Shown here piece after piece: positions 1-10,610 of a stretch of 64,000 bases of DNA (the stretch's first letter is position 1; every line of letters begins with the position of its first letter). Both the position numbers and the translations under genes were made by a program. The DNA is from Luidia sarsii (Eukaryota; Echinodermata; Asteroidea; Paxillosida; Luidiidae): assembly GCA_949987565.1 (NCBI GenBank), contig OX465109.1, positions 12,230,509 through 12,294,508 on the forward strand. The letters are read 5' to 3'. Below the pieces are notes generated by a model. It ran no database searches. It was not told the DNA's origin and saw only the letters and a list, made by a program, of their open reading frames with translations.

Positions 1-72
1 AAACTGAGATTTGAGTTGGTTGTGAGCAAGGCAGCAATAGCCGACAGCAACTCTACAGCGACACTTGACAGC

Positions 73-1170
73 ATGAATGCCACTTTTGACTGGGCCGATT
101 CGACAACGATGGACTGGAACTCCACTGCCGAGCCTCCAAGCCATTCCGTGCAGACCTACCTGGAGAGGGTCGTGGTGGCCGCCTGCTGGCTGATGATCGC
201 CGTCCTGAACATCGTGGGCAACAGCATGGTCATCCTATCCGTGCTCTTCAGCAGGAAGCTACGAACCTCCACCAACGTCTTCGTGGTCAGCCTGAGCGTG
301 GCCGATCTCCTGACCGGCCTGGCTCTGCCCGTCAGCGTGGTGGGGCTGCTCAGCCCCGGAGACCACTGGCCTCTGTCCACCCAGACTCCCTGCTACCTCG
401 CCGGTCTTCTCCTCTACGTCAGCTCGGCGGCCAGCCTCTACAACCTCGCCTCCATCGCCCTCAATCGGATGATCCTCATCAAGTTCTCCAGGAAAGTCTA
501 CACTAAGCTCTACAGTAAGCGCAACCTGGCCATCAACGTGGTCGTTCTCTGGATCGTCGCAATAGGAGTGATGGGACTACCGCCTCTCTTCGACATTGGT
601 GGATTCGGCTATGACGAGGAGCACCACACGTGCAGCGACCTCGAGACCCATCGAAAAGCCAAGACCTTTGAGAGGATCCAGACATTCTCCGTCTATCCAA
701 TCCCGTTCATCATCATCGTCACCTGCTACACCCTGATCTTCACCCATATCCGACGCCACTTCAAGACCCAGCGCTCCAGGGTCACCAGCAAGGCTCCCAG
801 CTCGTCGACCTCTGGAAGTTCGACCTTCGTGGTGTCCGACAACGCCGCGATCCTTAAGACCTCCCGTCAGGAGCGCGTGAATCGGCAGCAGCTGGCCATC
901 ACCAGGAACCTCTTCCTGGCCGTCTGCGCCTTCTTCGTCTGCATCACCCCGTACTGCGTGGCACTCTTCATCCCGAACACCAGCCGCTACCTGCTCTTCC
1001 TGGGCGTCGTTTTCACATTCAACAGCTGCGTGAACCCCATCATCTACGCGGCCAAGCACCCGCAGTTCAAGAAGGTCATGCGGCACCTGCTCGGGTGCCG
1101 GTACTCGCTGATTGAGGAGCCTTCCGGCACGCTTAAGGCACTGAGGGCCTGCTGCAACAAGGCTCGCTAA
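73..1170 (+). CDS. Intronless class A GPCR, Tre1/moody/melatonin-receptor-like, copy 1
   Basis: Seven-helix plasma-membrane receptor of 365 residues; ligand unknown. The frame is open to the window edge, but 73 is the first ATG, and the sequence upstream of it resembles the leader of the second copy at 7954, so I start there. Visible landmarks: N-glycosylation sequons at N2 and N16; TM1 with G49-N50; TM2 LSVAD with D78; C107 at the top of TM3 and a Cys in the second extracellular loop, a likely disulfide pair; N131-R132-M133 in place of DRY; a long Ser-rich third intracellular loop; TM6 with CITPY rather than CWxP; TM7 NPIIY at 321-325; a Cys in the tail that could be palmitoylated. The LYSKRN stretch after TM3 and the GYDEE...C loop match the Tre1/moody/GPR84 group as I know it, and NR in place of DR is shared with melatonin receptors. 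The family call is sound; orthology is not resolved. Confidence 0.85.
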   Translation: MNATFDWADSTTMDWNSTAEPPSHSVQTYLERVVVAACWLMIAVLNIVGNSMVILSVLFSRKLRTSTNVFVVSLSVADLLTGLALPVSVVGLLSPGDHWPLSTQTPCYLAGLLLYVSSAASLYNLASIALNRMILIKFSRKVYTKLYSKRNLAINVVVLWIVAIGVMGLPPLFDIGGFGYDEEHHTCSDLETHRKAKTFERIQTFSVYPIPFIIIVTCYTLIFTHIRRHFKTQRSRVTSKAPSSSTSGSSTFVVSDNAAILKTSRQERVNRQQLAITRNLFLAVCAFFVCITPYCVALFIPNTSRYLLFLGVVFTFNSCVNPIIYAAKHPQFKKVMRHLLGCRYSLIEEPSGTLKALRACCNKAR

Positions 1171-2454
1171 AGTTCTGAGGTGTTTCAACGCAATCGGAAA
1201 AGGTTCCTGGCACTTCTCAAAGCAACTGTGCATATTGACTGCGCCAGTGATGTTTAAGCTTTTATGAATACATTTAATGTATAGTGTTTTGCTTTTGCTT
1301 GTTTTTTGCTGAAGTTCAAAATTAAAAAAAAAAAACGTCTGAGATAAGGAAAAATATATCAATTTGGACATTGAGTAAGATATACAATCTTTCAAAACTA
1401 CTTTCTTGATTAAAAATGACTTAGGTATGTGAAGGGCCAAAACATCAGGACCTGCATATTAATGTTTGTATTAATGCTGATCTCAATTGAAATCGCTGTA
1501 TAACAATGTGTACGCTTCGCTTAGTTCAATGACAAGTATAACCTATTCTTATTCAGTATGTTACCTTTTCAAGAATATATTGGAGGATTGAAGAATAATT
1601 TGCCATATTTTGTCCGAATTGGAGTTTGTAAAAAAAAAAAAGAGGATGTGCATACTAGAAACCCGGAAAAACGGCGTTTATTTCACTTTGGTAAATCAAT
1701 CCAAATGTCTACACATTTTCCGGTCTTGTTCATGAGAAGATAAATAAATTTTCTCAAAATTTTAAAGAAAGAAAGCAGGAGAGTTTTCAGTTTTACAAAT
1801 ATATCATACCTTAAGAGACATGAAACGCCAATAATAATGTTTATAATCAAGCGGATATTGTCTTTGTTATTTATCATTTTGCGCAATGAGAGGTAATACA
1901 GTATGGGTGGATTATTGTGCCTGTTTAGTTTTATCATATGAAAACGGAAATGCCTGTTTATGTACACATAAGTAAGAACCAAGATAAAGACATATGTTAG
2001 AGTAATTGTGCCCGCTCCGTTCAGTGACCTTGTGTAATAAATTCTTTATCCAGCACTATTTTTCGACAAGGAAAGAAATGTCACTTGTTTAAATACACCG
2101 TGGTAGTTTCCCCCAAACAGTTGTCTTCCTCTGACTCTTGATTATTTTCGGCGCAATTCGTGTCATTTCTTTGACAGCGGAACCCCAGTTACAAAAAGTC
2201 GAAACACCAAATGTGACCCGGCACAGCGACATGAGGAATATCCCACCAAAACACTTTCCGAGTAAACAATGCCTAAAGTCAAAGTATCTTCTCAATTCGA
2301 TTAAAAATCAGTTTTCTTTTCTTTTTTTATTTTCGGAAAGTTAATGTATTGGAGGAAACTGGTATCATTTGAAAGCTAATGGTACACTCTTTCACATCGT
2401 TAGAAAATCTCAAAATCTCAAAAGTGGGGGTTATTCTTCATTATGATGTGCCGG
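1171..2454. other. AT-rich intergenic DNA
   Basis: No recognisable gene, RNA or repeat. It contains A-runs near 1323 and 1630 and only short, non-conserved open frames. The 3' UTR of the upstream GPCR presumably lies at the left end, but I cannot assign a polyadenylation site. Confidence 0.5.
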
Positions 2455-3000
2455 GTCACAAATGACGTCGACCAGCTGTGTGGTCGTGAGTGGGTAGAGG
2501 CGGCTGCACTTAGGAAGGCAGGAGTACACTGTAAAAACGAACTGCACCTCATGCACTCCTGCAATGGCACATATTTGTCCCAGAATCATGAACACTTGAG
2601 GCACCTACTGTACTTCATGCACATGAAATACTGTAGCTCAAGCACATGTGGCATTGTAATCACTTGAGCAAAAGTCGGATGAGGTGCACGAAGTGCTTCA
2701 TGTACAAGAACATCTCCCTATTTACTGTACCTCAAGCACATGGAGTGAAAGTGAGCATCACCTCGTGCGCATGTATCGTGCACCATGTGCCTCAACATAC
2801 TTCATCCATGTGCATGATGTAAGCACCGTTTTTACAGTGTAGCAGGGTTCGACTCCCCACGGAGATATACACGTGTGTGTGATCTCCGAGCTGGCAGCCC
2901 GGACAAAGCGCTGAGCACACTGCGATAACTACACGTGGGGAAGGGTAAACCCACAATGAATTACGTTCTCTTCCTCATCGACAACCAGGCAATCGTGTAA
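2455..3000 (+). mobile_element. tRNA-derived SINE, split by a MITE
   Basis: The left part (about 2470-2524) has a tRNA-like 5' half with an A-box-like GAGTGGGTAGAGGCGG. The right part (from 2842) resumes with a B-box, GGTTCGACTCC. It then runs into a body with CTGAGCACACTGCGATAA and ends near GAATTACGTTCTC. The same body words occur in SINE-like units at 31.1 and 37.5 kb. The head is interrupted by an inverted-repeat element at 2525-2841. Confidence 0.6.
2525..2841. mobile_element. hAT-like MITE inside the SINE
   Basis: About 317 bp bounded by perfect 15-bp terminal inverted repeats, TACACTGTAAAAACG at 2525-2539 and its complement at 2827-2841. The interior has no coding capacity and is made of degenerate GCACATG-type words. 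The flanks share GCAGG on both sides, an imperfect target duplication. The CACTGTAAAAA-type end is typical of hAT MITEs; that assignment is inference. Confidence 0.6.
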
Positions 3001-4929
3001 AGCACTGAACTATAATAAACACTGATGACACTAATGACAAATCCCATTGTTGCCAACCAATGGGGTTTGTATCAAGCCCCCCTCCGGAAAATCTTCCCAA
3101 AATAGTACAAAAATAATGAACAAGACTCCGATTAATTCTGATATCAAGGATAGTCAGACCTTTCCAACAAGTAAGGAACTAATTTTCTGTTTGTTTTATT
3201 ATTCTCATGCCTCAGTCAATTGATGTAGTTTTCAGAAATGCTCATCAGACATTAGTTTGATGAATGCGATCATCCATATACCTGCACAAATCCTCCAAAA
3301 TCACGACACTCGTAAATCCAAAGATTGGTCAAAAGAGAGCGCGGCCAGTATCCTCTAAGTACCAGAGAAATCCAAAGTATGAGAAGCAAAAACAGCATCC
3401 TGAAAGTGAACTACATCCAAACGGTTATATTGACATCGCCAGGAATTTACCAAGCAATTTTACGCTGGAAAATGATATCCCCAACAAGCATCCGTAAATA
3501 TCATATTTGGCAAGTATTATCATTTTCATAGAGGTTATCGTGACCCGTAAATTGATCTACTAGATGATACAACATAATTCAAACAAAATTTCCCTGAAAC
3601 CCCCAAATGGGGTCAATAGACAACTCTATGCGCCCAGATTGCGCCCAAACCGGCGACCAAGAAGAGCCCAAGCACACTGAAGTATTGATAATGCATTGGA
3701 TTTTACGCAACAAGGTCATGTATCGTTCGCATGAAAAACCCCTTCACAAAAACACGACAAATGAAGGGGGAACACTGCCACAATTCAAGTCAACCGTGGC
3801 AAACGACGTAAACGTTGTTAAAAGATTGCGAAATTACACGAGAGCAACGGGGCATCAAAACTGAACGTCAGCCAGCCAGGTAACCAGCCCATCCACTAAA
3901 GGAGAGGGGAGAAGAAATCAGACCGCGCCGATCGATCGCGTTTGGTTCAGCCACCAGTGTGGCGAGCATGTGCTTGTCATCAGTAAGCCTGAAAGGTCAC
4001 GTCCATTGCAGACCTATACCTGACCTTCGTTGAGTCTTTGTGAGAACTGGACCAGAGAGAGACCGCTCCATTGAGGTGAGTGCAATGCGAAACATAACAA
4101 AAAATGCAACAACTTTGGGTAAAAATCCTTTCCCCATGTTGGGAATTCGGGTTGATATCGACCAATACAATACAACACCTTTGCTTGTTTTTGACCAATA
4201 ATGTAACCTGCTGATATTTTGACCAATATTGGTTTAATATTGGTAAATATAATGTTTACAGCCCAAGGACTTCCACAGTGATGTTTCGTTTGTATACTTT
4301 CCATTCCCTATTGAAAATGCATGTCAGAGTGTCTTTGGTCTGCCAGCGAATTAACACTCCATTGGAATCATTAGGTTGCTAGGTGATATGACAGTCATTG
4401 AAAATGATACTCCCCACAACAGGAACAGATGTCGCTCTATGGCAATTCTAGTATTTCTTTCTAATTGATACTTTGGAAAAGAGTCCAAGTCCATGATCGA
4501 CTTTTCCGATGTATGTATTGTAATTGGTGGGCGTTCGCAGGCAAAGAGTATGGATGCACATGTGCTGCTCGGACTGACAACAACAGGGTTTCCTTGTGAG
4601 GCACATCCGTTATTAAAACTGGATGTTTATGCCTTGCGTTTGGTGGAATATTGTATGAAAGGAACACCACAAGCCTTCGGGGTGTAATCTTTGACCTTGG
4701 TTCTGCGCTAAATACTCACAGAGCCCTTGATTCCCGTGCGGTATTTCCACAGTAGATATATTATCCTAAACCAACTTAAAGGGTATTACGTTACGATCCC
4801 AACAGGATCTTTCTCAAAGGCAAAAAGCTTTGCTATAAGTCAGATTTGAAGATTTTAAAATGTATTAATCGTTTCTGTTTGAATTATCGGTTAAAAGGTG
4901 ACCAACATATTTTTGACAGCTCTAAGTAT
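3001..4929. other. Intergenic DNA, no gene recognised
   Basis: No coding region, RNA gene or clear repeat identified. A degenerate PLE-tail-like word (GATCCCAACAGGATCTTTCTCAAAGGC) lies near 4795-4822; see the tail motif at 4998. Short open frames here have no recognisable domain. Confidence 0.4.
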
Positions 4930-4997
4930 TGATATACAAAAATTTTGCAAACTGCTTACTGACTAAAATTACCAAAATGTAAATCTAAAATTTAGTG

Positions 4998-5038
4998 GGC
5001 CTGACGTTTCGATCCTAGCAGGACCTTTCTCAAAGGCA
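4998..5038 (-). ncRNA. Hammerhead-like motif in PLE tail
   Basis: Read on the minus strand. GCCT at the 5' side pairs with AGGC at the 3' side (stem I). Between them are a TTGAGAA core, stem II (GGTCCT, loop GCT, AGGATC), then GAAA and the CGTC cleavage-site-like word. PLEs are known to carry minimal type I hammerhead ribozymes. Here the CTGANGA core is changed at two positions, so activity is doubtful. Confidence 0.45.
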
Positions 5039-5223
5039 GAGTGACAAGGACAAAACAGATACATGTTCACGAAGGAAGGGGGGAGAGAGTGAATAGGACA
5101 CGGATGAGAAACAAAGGACAAAGAGTGAAGCTGGTAGGGAGAGATCAAAGGGAAGGGCAAGGGGTAGGGTAGAAGTGTGAAGGACTGAACACAAAAGAAT
5201 GATTATCAGAAAGCTGCATGGTG

Positions 5224-5553
5224 TTAGTCATTACCCTCCTGGATGTTGAGACCATGTGGTTGAATAGTCCGAAGACGCTTCATCCACATTTTCTCACGGC
5301 TAAGACGGACAGCATTACTACGGTGACCAAGTGATTCTATGCCCAGTACACTCATATCTGATATCGAATGATCAGGGAGATTGAAGTGATACACAACAGG
5401 GGTGTCCATTTTACCGGTTTTTATAGTAGACCTATGGCCATAGATCCGTTTTTTGAGGGTGTTTTTGGTCTCGCCAACATACTGAATATTACAAACTCTA
5501 CAAGAGATGAGGTATATGATGTTTGAGGTAGTGCACGTGATAGAAAAATCCCC
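5224..5553 (-). pseudogene. GIY-YIG endonuclease domain of a Penelope-like element, truncated
   Basis: 109 codons are open without a stop from 5553 to the terminator at 5224; an in-frame TGA lies just upstream (5556-5554). In order: IIYLISCRVCNIQYVGET, which carries the GIY and YIG strands and a Cys pair; KKRIYGHRS with the candidate catalytic Arg; VVYHFN; LSREKMW with the candidate metal-binding Glu; and TIQPHGLN near the end. This layout is known from the C-terminal nuclease of Penelope/Neptune-type elements, which nicks target DNA for insertion. There is no start codon at the proper place and no reverse transcriptase upstream, so it is not a functional gene. The domain itself looks undamaged. 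Confidence 0.75.
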
Positions 5554-5600
5554 TCATACGTCCATGACACTCCCTGCAGGGGTGCTGGTGATTTGGTCTC

Positions 5601-7953
5601 TATAGAGTACAATTATTATCATCACCAAATTGTGTCAATGTTCGGTGATTATCTTATATAATTATATACATGCATGATTTTTTTTCATGTTCCTTCCTGT
5701 GAAATAATACCTTTAATGAAATTAAATGAAAGTTTACGAGTTGCTACATCTTGTTTATCGATAGCTGACAGCAATTTCTACAAGTGATAAAATTATACGT
5801 AAAACTTGGACCCCGTTCTAAGAGCTTCAATTAGGACCCCGTTCTACGAGCTTCACAATGGTTGGTTTCGAGATTACCAGCTTCGCCGGGGCCACCACAA
5901 AATCCATTTGGCCACCGCTATAGCCACACAACAAAATCTAAGCAAAGGACAAATTCTGTGTTAAGGCCAGATAGAGCTTGCCCCTGCCCTACAAAGTGAA
6001 ACCGATTCCAATCATTTCGAGGAACCTGTATCCCCCCTCACAACCCAAAAGGATTCAAATTTGATTTCTAAACAATTCAAACCACAAGCACAGTCATCTT
6101 AATTGCACGGAAGATGAAAGGAGCGGTTTCTGCTGAATCGGAGGAAGTTCACAAATTCAAGGTTGTCATAACGAAAACCAACGAGTCTGATTTCTATAGA
6201 GCTACCGCAAACCATTCTCAGCGTGAATATCCTGAAAGCTAAATCATGTTTCGCTTTTCAGTTTGTTTGGGAAGGAGGAGGGGCTGGTAAAATAGCTTTA
6301 ACATCAGTTATTTATGCACCCGTTGACATTCTAGTTTTTTCGCTATAAAACATGCAGAGATCGATGCAGCAGAAAAAAAACAAAATCGAACCACAGACAC
6401 ACAAGAAGCAATGTGTTGTGTTAGAATCAGCATAATTACTTGAAATCGATAGCATGAAGTCTGTATGATGTGTCTGCCTGAGAGTTGTCATGATAATATT
6501 CAACGGGCTCAGCACACAATGTTCTGTAGCTATCAGGGATGATACCATACGTACCGGTAATCTAAATCGGTGAAATTTTACGGATGAAAAGGTCATGCAT
6601 TGATATAATAAGAAGGTCTCTCGAGCGAAATACCCCTATAATGTTGGTGTGTATAGGCATGTTTCCCGTGTATCACTCCGTCATCTATAATTATTTGAAA
6701 CATTCCATCTTTCAGCTACAAGAAAGGGGGCAGAGGAAACCCCTCCCCCCAAAAAAAAATGTCAAGTTTGCGATTCTGATGAGGCAGATTTTTTATTTTT
6801 TTTTGACAGGCTTACAATCATGCAAATGAACCGTGATGTGCAGACCAAAAGTAAACTGGTGAAGAACTGTATACAAATTAAGAAATGAAACGGGCTTCAG
6901 AGTATGGTCAGTGCTGAGGTATAAGCACCCCCAAGAGAGAGGAGTGTTGAGGATGAAAGACGCTCACGACCCATTCATAACCAGACAAGGAAAAAGTAGG
7001 CCGATACTAACAATCGAAGCAAACTGAATTGATCACAAGTTCCCCAAGTCTCCAATTAGGGCAACTTATTGGCTCATGGTTTGAATTACTGGTAAGCTCC
7101 CAAAATTTCCGCACTAAGCAAAGACAGATAGGAGAACGTCTTAGAGCAGCATACACACAACCTCCTACGGAGCATGGTCCAGTTGTATCACGTTTTCCAC
7201 GTAAATTGAGGCAACATACATGACGTAGTCTTTTGTTGACGAAGGAAAAGCAGCCCGACTCGAATGATTGGGTCGAGCCACCATGACAACAAAGTGCGAG
7301 GCTCTGACTCAAAATAACCGCAAGTGGTGAAACTTCCGTGGGAGATCCCCCCTTAACCCCCGACGTAGACATGACCCAGTTTGGCTTATCTGCGCTGAAA
7401 TTAAAAATCCACCTGTCTGGGTCGCGGTATAGCTATAGTAGTTCGGAAAGTCATCTATAAGTACTTCCTTAATAGGTCAAACTAACCACTAATAAGCGGG
7501 TGCGCACTACATCCGTCTATTTTTTTGATTGAAACAAATATTGCATTCCCCGGGGGGGTAATCTTGTTGCAAATTGCGCATGCTTAATTAGCCCACGAAT
7601 CGAGCGATAAAGTGAAAGATCCCGCCAAAATTGAACTTATTAATGGAACTTAATTGAACTTAACATCAAGTAAAAGTGTATAAGTATATACATCCGCATC
7701 ACTTTAAATTTTTGAAGAAGAAGGCTGCGTTTCGTTATCTTCAGAAGTGTAAGTGTAGAAGCCTTGATAGCTAGCCACAGAAATTAAGGTAGAAGGGAGG
7801 CACCGTGATGGGTAAACACTTATCTAATCCAAGTTCGCGTTTGGTCCGTTATGCAGGTGTGAATACCGAAGGCCTGAAGCTCAGCGGAAGTGATCGATCG
7901 GAGGGCGCATCTGAGATCAAAGTTTGGAGAATAGCAAAAGGCAGAACACAGCG
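5601..7953. other. Intergenic DNA upstream of the second GPCR
   Basis: No gene or well-bounded repeat recognised. The last hundred bases before 7954 resemble the sequence upstream of the ATG of the first copy (CTGAGAT and GGCAG words in the same order), so some 5' leader or promoter was duplicated with the gene. I cannot point to a core promoter. Confidence 0.4.
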
Positions 7954-9078
7954 ATGGATAGCACAACGACTGAGTACTTTGATCGTGCTTTAGCGAGCAT
8001 CTCCTGGGATGACAATGTCACAGAGGCTTCTGAGGTGTTACACGAGAGTAAGTCTCTGATGTCCTACCCTGAGAGGGTCGTGGTGGCCGCCTGCTGGCTC
8101 CTGATCGCCGTCCTGAACATCGTGGGCAACAGCATGGTCATCCTATCCGTGCTCTTCAGCAGGAAGCTACGAACCTCCACCAACGTCTTCGTGGTCAGCC
8201 TGAGCGTGGCCGATCTCCTGACCGGCCTGGCTCTGCCCGTCAGCGTGGTGGGGCTGCTCAGCCCCGGAGACCACTGGCCTCTGTCCACCCAGACTCCCTG
8301 CTACCTCGCCGGTCTTCTCCTCTACGTCAGCTCGGCGGCCAGCCTCTACAACCTCGCCTCCATCGCCCTCAATCGGATGATCCTCATCAAGTTCTCCAGG
8401 AAGGTCTACACTAAGCTCTACAGCAAGCGCAACCTGGCCATCAACGTGGTCGTTCTCTGGATCGTCGCAATAGGAGTGATGGGACTACCGCCTCTCTTCG
8501 ACATTGGTGGTTTCGGCTATGACGAGGAGCACCACACGTGCAGCGACCTCGAGACCCATAGAAAAGCCAAGACCTTTGAGAGGATCCAGACATTCTCTTC
8601 CTACCCCATTTCCCTCGTCATCATCGTCACCTGCTACACCCTGATCGTCACCCACATCCGACGCCACTTCAAGACCCAGCGCTCCAGCGCCACCAGCAAG
8701 GCTCCCAGCTCGTCGACCTCTGGAAGTTCGACCTTCGTGGTGTCCGACAACGCCGCGATCCTTAAGGCCTCCCATCGGGAGCGCATCAGTCGGCAGCAGC
8801 TGGCCATCACCAGGAACCTCTTCCTGGCCGTCTGCGCCTTCTTCGTCTGCATCACCCCCTACTGCGTGGCACTCTTCATCCCGAACACCAGCCGCTACCT
8901 GCTCTTCCTGGGCGTCGTTTTCACATTCAACAGCTGCGTGAACCCCATCATCTACGCGGCCAAGCACCCGCAGTTCAAGAAGGTCATGCGGCACCTGCTC
9001 AGGTGCCGGTACTCGCAGATCGAGGAGCCTTCCAACGCCCTTAAGGCGCTGATGGCCTGCTGCCACAAGAGGAGCTAG
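7954..9078 (+). CDS. Intronless class A GPCR, Tre1/moody/melatonin-receptor-like, copy 2
   Basis: Receptor of 374 residues, a tandem paralogue of the gene at 73. I use the ATG at 7954. The N-terminus (about 40 residues, one sequon at N21) is unrelated in detail to that of copy 1. From ERVVVAACW onward the two match closely. TM1 to the second extracellular loop differs by one residue in roughly 160 (L for M in TM1). Substitutions then cluster at the start of TM5 (SSYPISLV versus SVYPIPFI) and in ICL3. TM6-TM7 is identical, and the tail differs again. It carries the same NRM, CITPY and NPIIY motifs. The stop is followed by AT-rich DNA. A lack of introns is common in expanded GPCR families. The ligand is unknown. 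Confidence 0.88.
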   Translation: MDSTTTEYFDRALASISWDDNVTEASEVLHESKSLMSYPERVVVAACWLLIAVLNIVGNSMVILSVLFSRKLRTSTNVFVVSLSVADLLTGLALPVSVVGLLSPGDHWPLSTQTPCYLAGLLLYVSSAASLYNLASIALNRMILIKFSRKVYTKLYSKRNLAINVVVLWIVAIGVMGLPPLFDIGGFGYDEEHHTCSDLETHRKAKTFERIQTFSSYPISLVIIVTCYTLIVTHIRRHFKTQRSSATSKAPSSSTSGSSTFVVSDNAAILKASHRERISRQQLAITRNLFLAVCAFFVCITPYCVALFIPNTSRYLLFLGVVFTFNSCVNPIIYAAKHPQFKKVMRHLLRCRYSQIEEPSNALKALMACCHKRS

Positions 9079-10270
9079 ATCCTACTGGCTTTGTTTGATA
9101 AAAAAAAATTACTGCTTCAGCCAAGGTACAAATACTGAATATCGCAACAAATGAATACATTTCATAAAATCCAAAGCAGCAGCTGGATGCATTTTGGGTC
9201 GGTAATAATGATATTTAACATGTCTTTGCCTTAAACAATGAGTAGTAAACATTGAGCACACAGTGGTAACTGTAAGTCGTGTAAGGCAACCTTCGTCTGA
9301 ATAGGGGTTTTAAAATTAGCTACATGACTACAAGAGAAACCATTGGAAAAAAACGGAAGACGTTTGCCATATTAACTTTAAACGCAAAAGAGTGAGTCAC
9401 GGTGGTTCGTTGTGTATCTCGGTCGATATGAGATGAGGTGATTTAAACAGAAATGGAATTTAGTTAGGTTACTCTTGCCAACCATATCACTTTATCATAA
9501 CTGTATATACAGCTTACAATATAAAGCTCTATAGGATGCAGAGACCATAATCGGTGGGGATTTGGTGAACTTGCGTAATTTTCCAAGCATAATGCCTCCC
9601 TCTCATTGTACTTTCATTGCTTTGCATAAGCTGTTTGTGGCAGGTCATCAGCTCAGATAAGTTACCAAAATAAACGCAATCGGCGTCCGATGGCTGAACG
9701 AACTTCCCCCACACAACCTCGTTTTTGTTGGGGGTTATCAATTGCCATTTCCTAAGTCCGGTCCCGGCACCAAGCCATGGCATGATCTTGAAAATGCGAC
9801 GAGAATAGCGTTATGCGAAGGGGAATTCCCCCGATAAGGTCCGGTTGAGTCACCGGAGGGGACCCAGGATGTGCTTACCATTTAAACCGTAATTAAGACA
9901 AGACTAAAAATAACAGCATTCCACCAACCCCTCTCACTCTCCTAATGATGAACAATGAGCTTAAAACGAGGAAGCATTGCTGCGTACAGACTTGTTTTTT
10001 TAGCCTCGGTCCGATTATTTCATGCTTGTGTAATCAAGGAATCCTATAGGAACAGAACGAGCCTCACAAGTAGGTGTCAAGGAAGTTTTGGTTGGTGTAG
10101 GTCGAATGGTTGTTAAGAAAAGGGGGCCTTGGGAAATACTTGCAAAATATTGTGTCTGCATTTGTATTAAAAAAAATCATAGGTGACCATCTACTTTGTT
10201 TGAATGAAAATGCTAAATGGATATCTCGTATAAGTTGTTTTGTGCACGTTCGTATAGGAATTGATTTCGT
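9079..10270. other. Intergenic DNA
   Basis: Nothing recognised. An 84-residue minus-strand frame at 9529-9783 has no domain I know and no supporting signals, so I do not call it. Confidence 0.4.
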
Positions 10271-10610
10271 TTAAAGGCCCAATACAATATTGGGAAGATC
10301 GGAAAACATCGATGTCCCCAGTTTTTCTTCTAATTAATTCTACACAGTTTGTAGATGGTCATGATAGAATCCTCATTTTAAAATTTTACGGTCCATGCTG
10401 TACTTCTCGATAACTCTTCACCCAAACATCGATAAATAGTTTATGACTCGCGAGTGCGAAAACCGTGACGTTTTTTTGCCTGTTTCTACTTTTTCAGGTT
10501 ACCATTTGAGCTAAAACCTTGGCAGGATTCCTTTTTTGGAATGTTTAATGGTTTAACACACAAAGTGTGATAATCTGATTACTTTTACCAATGTTGTATA
10601 GGGCCTTTAA
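10271..10610. mobile_element. TTAA-type MITE
   Basis: About 340 bp. The left end is TTAAAGGCCCAATACAA and the right end is the near-complement TTGTATAGGGCCTTTAA, with CCAAT/ATTGG words just inside. TTAA at both outer ends fits a TTAA target duplication, as in piggyBac or Kolobok elements. There is no coding capacity. Confidence 0.6.

Larger units (their letters stand above)
4930..5600 (-). mobile_element. Penelope-like retroelement 3' remnant
   Basis: Read on the minus strand: a GIY-YIG endonuclease frame (5553-5224), then a pyrimidine-rich 3' UTR (about 5220-5045), then a conserved tail with a hammerhead-like motif (5038-4998), ending near 4930. The same UTR and tail recur on the plus strand at 56270-56520, so this is a dispersed family. 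The reverse transcriptase part is absent; this is a 5'-truncated copy. Confidence 0.7.

Noticed and set aside
577..1440. 287-codon minus-strand frame over GPCR copy 1 (and 193 codons over copy 2)
   Set aside because: Shadow of GC-rich receptor coding sequence; no domain, and conserved only as far as the receptor is.
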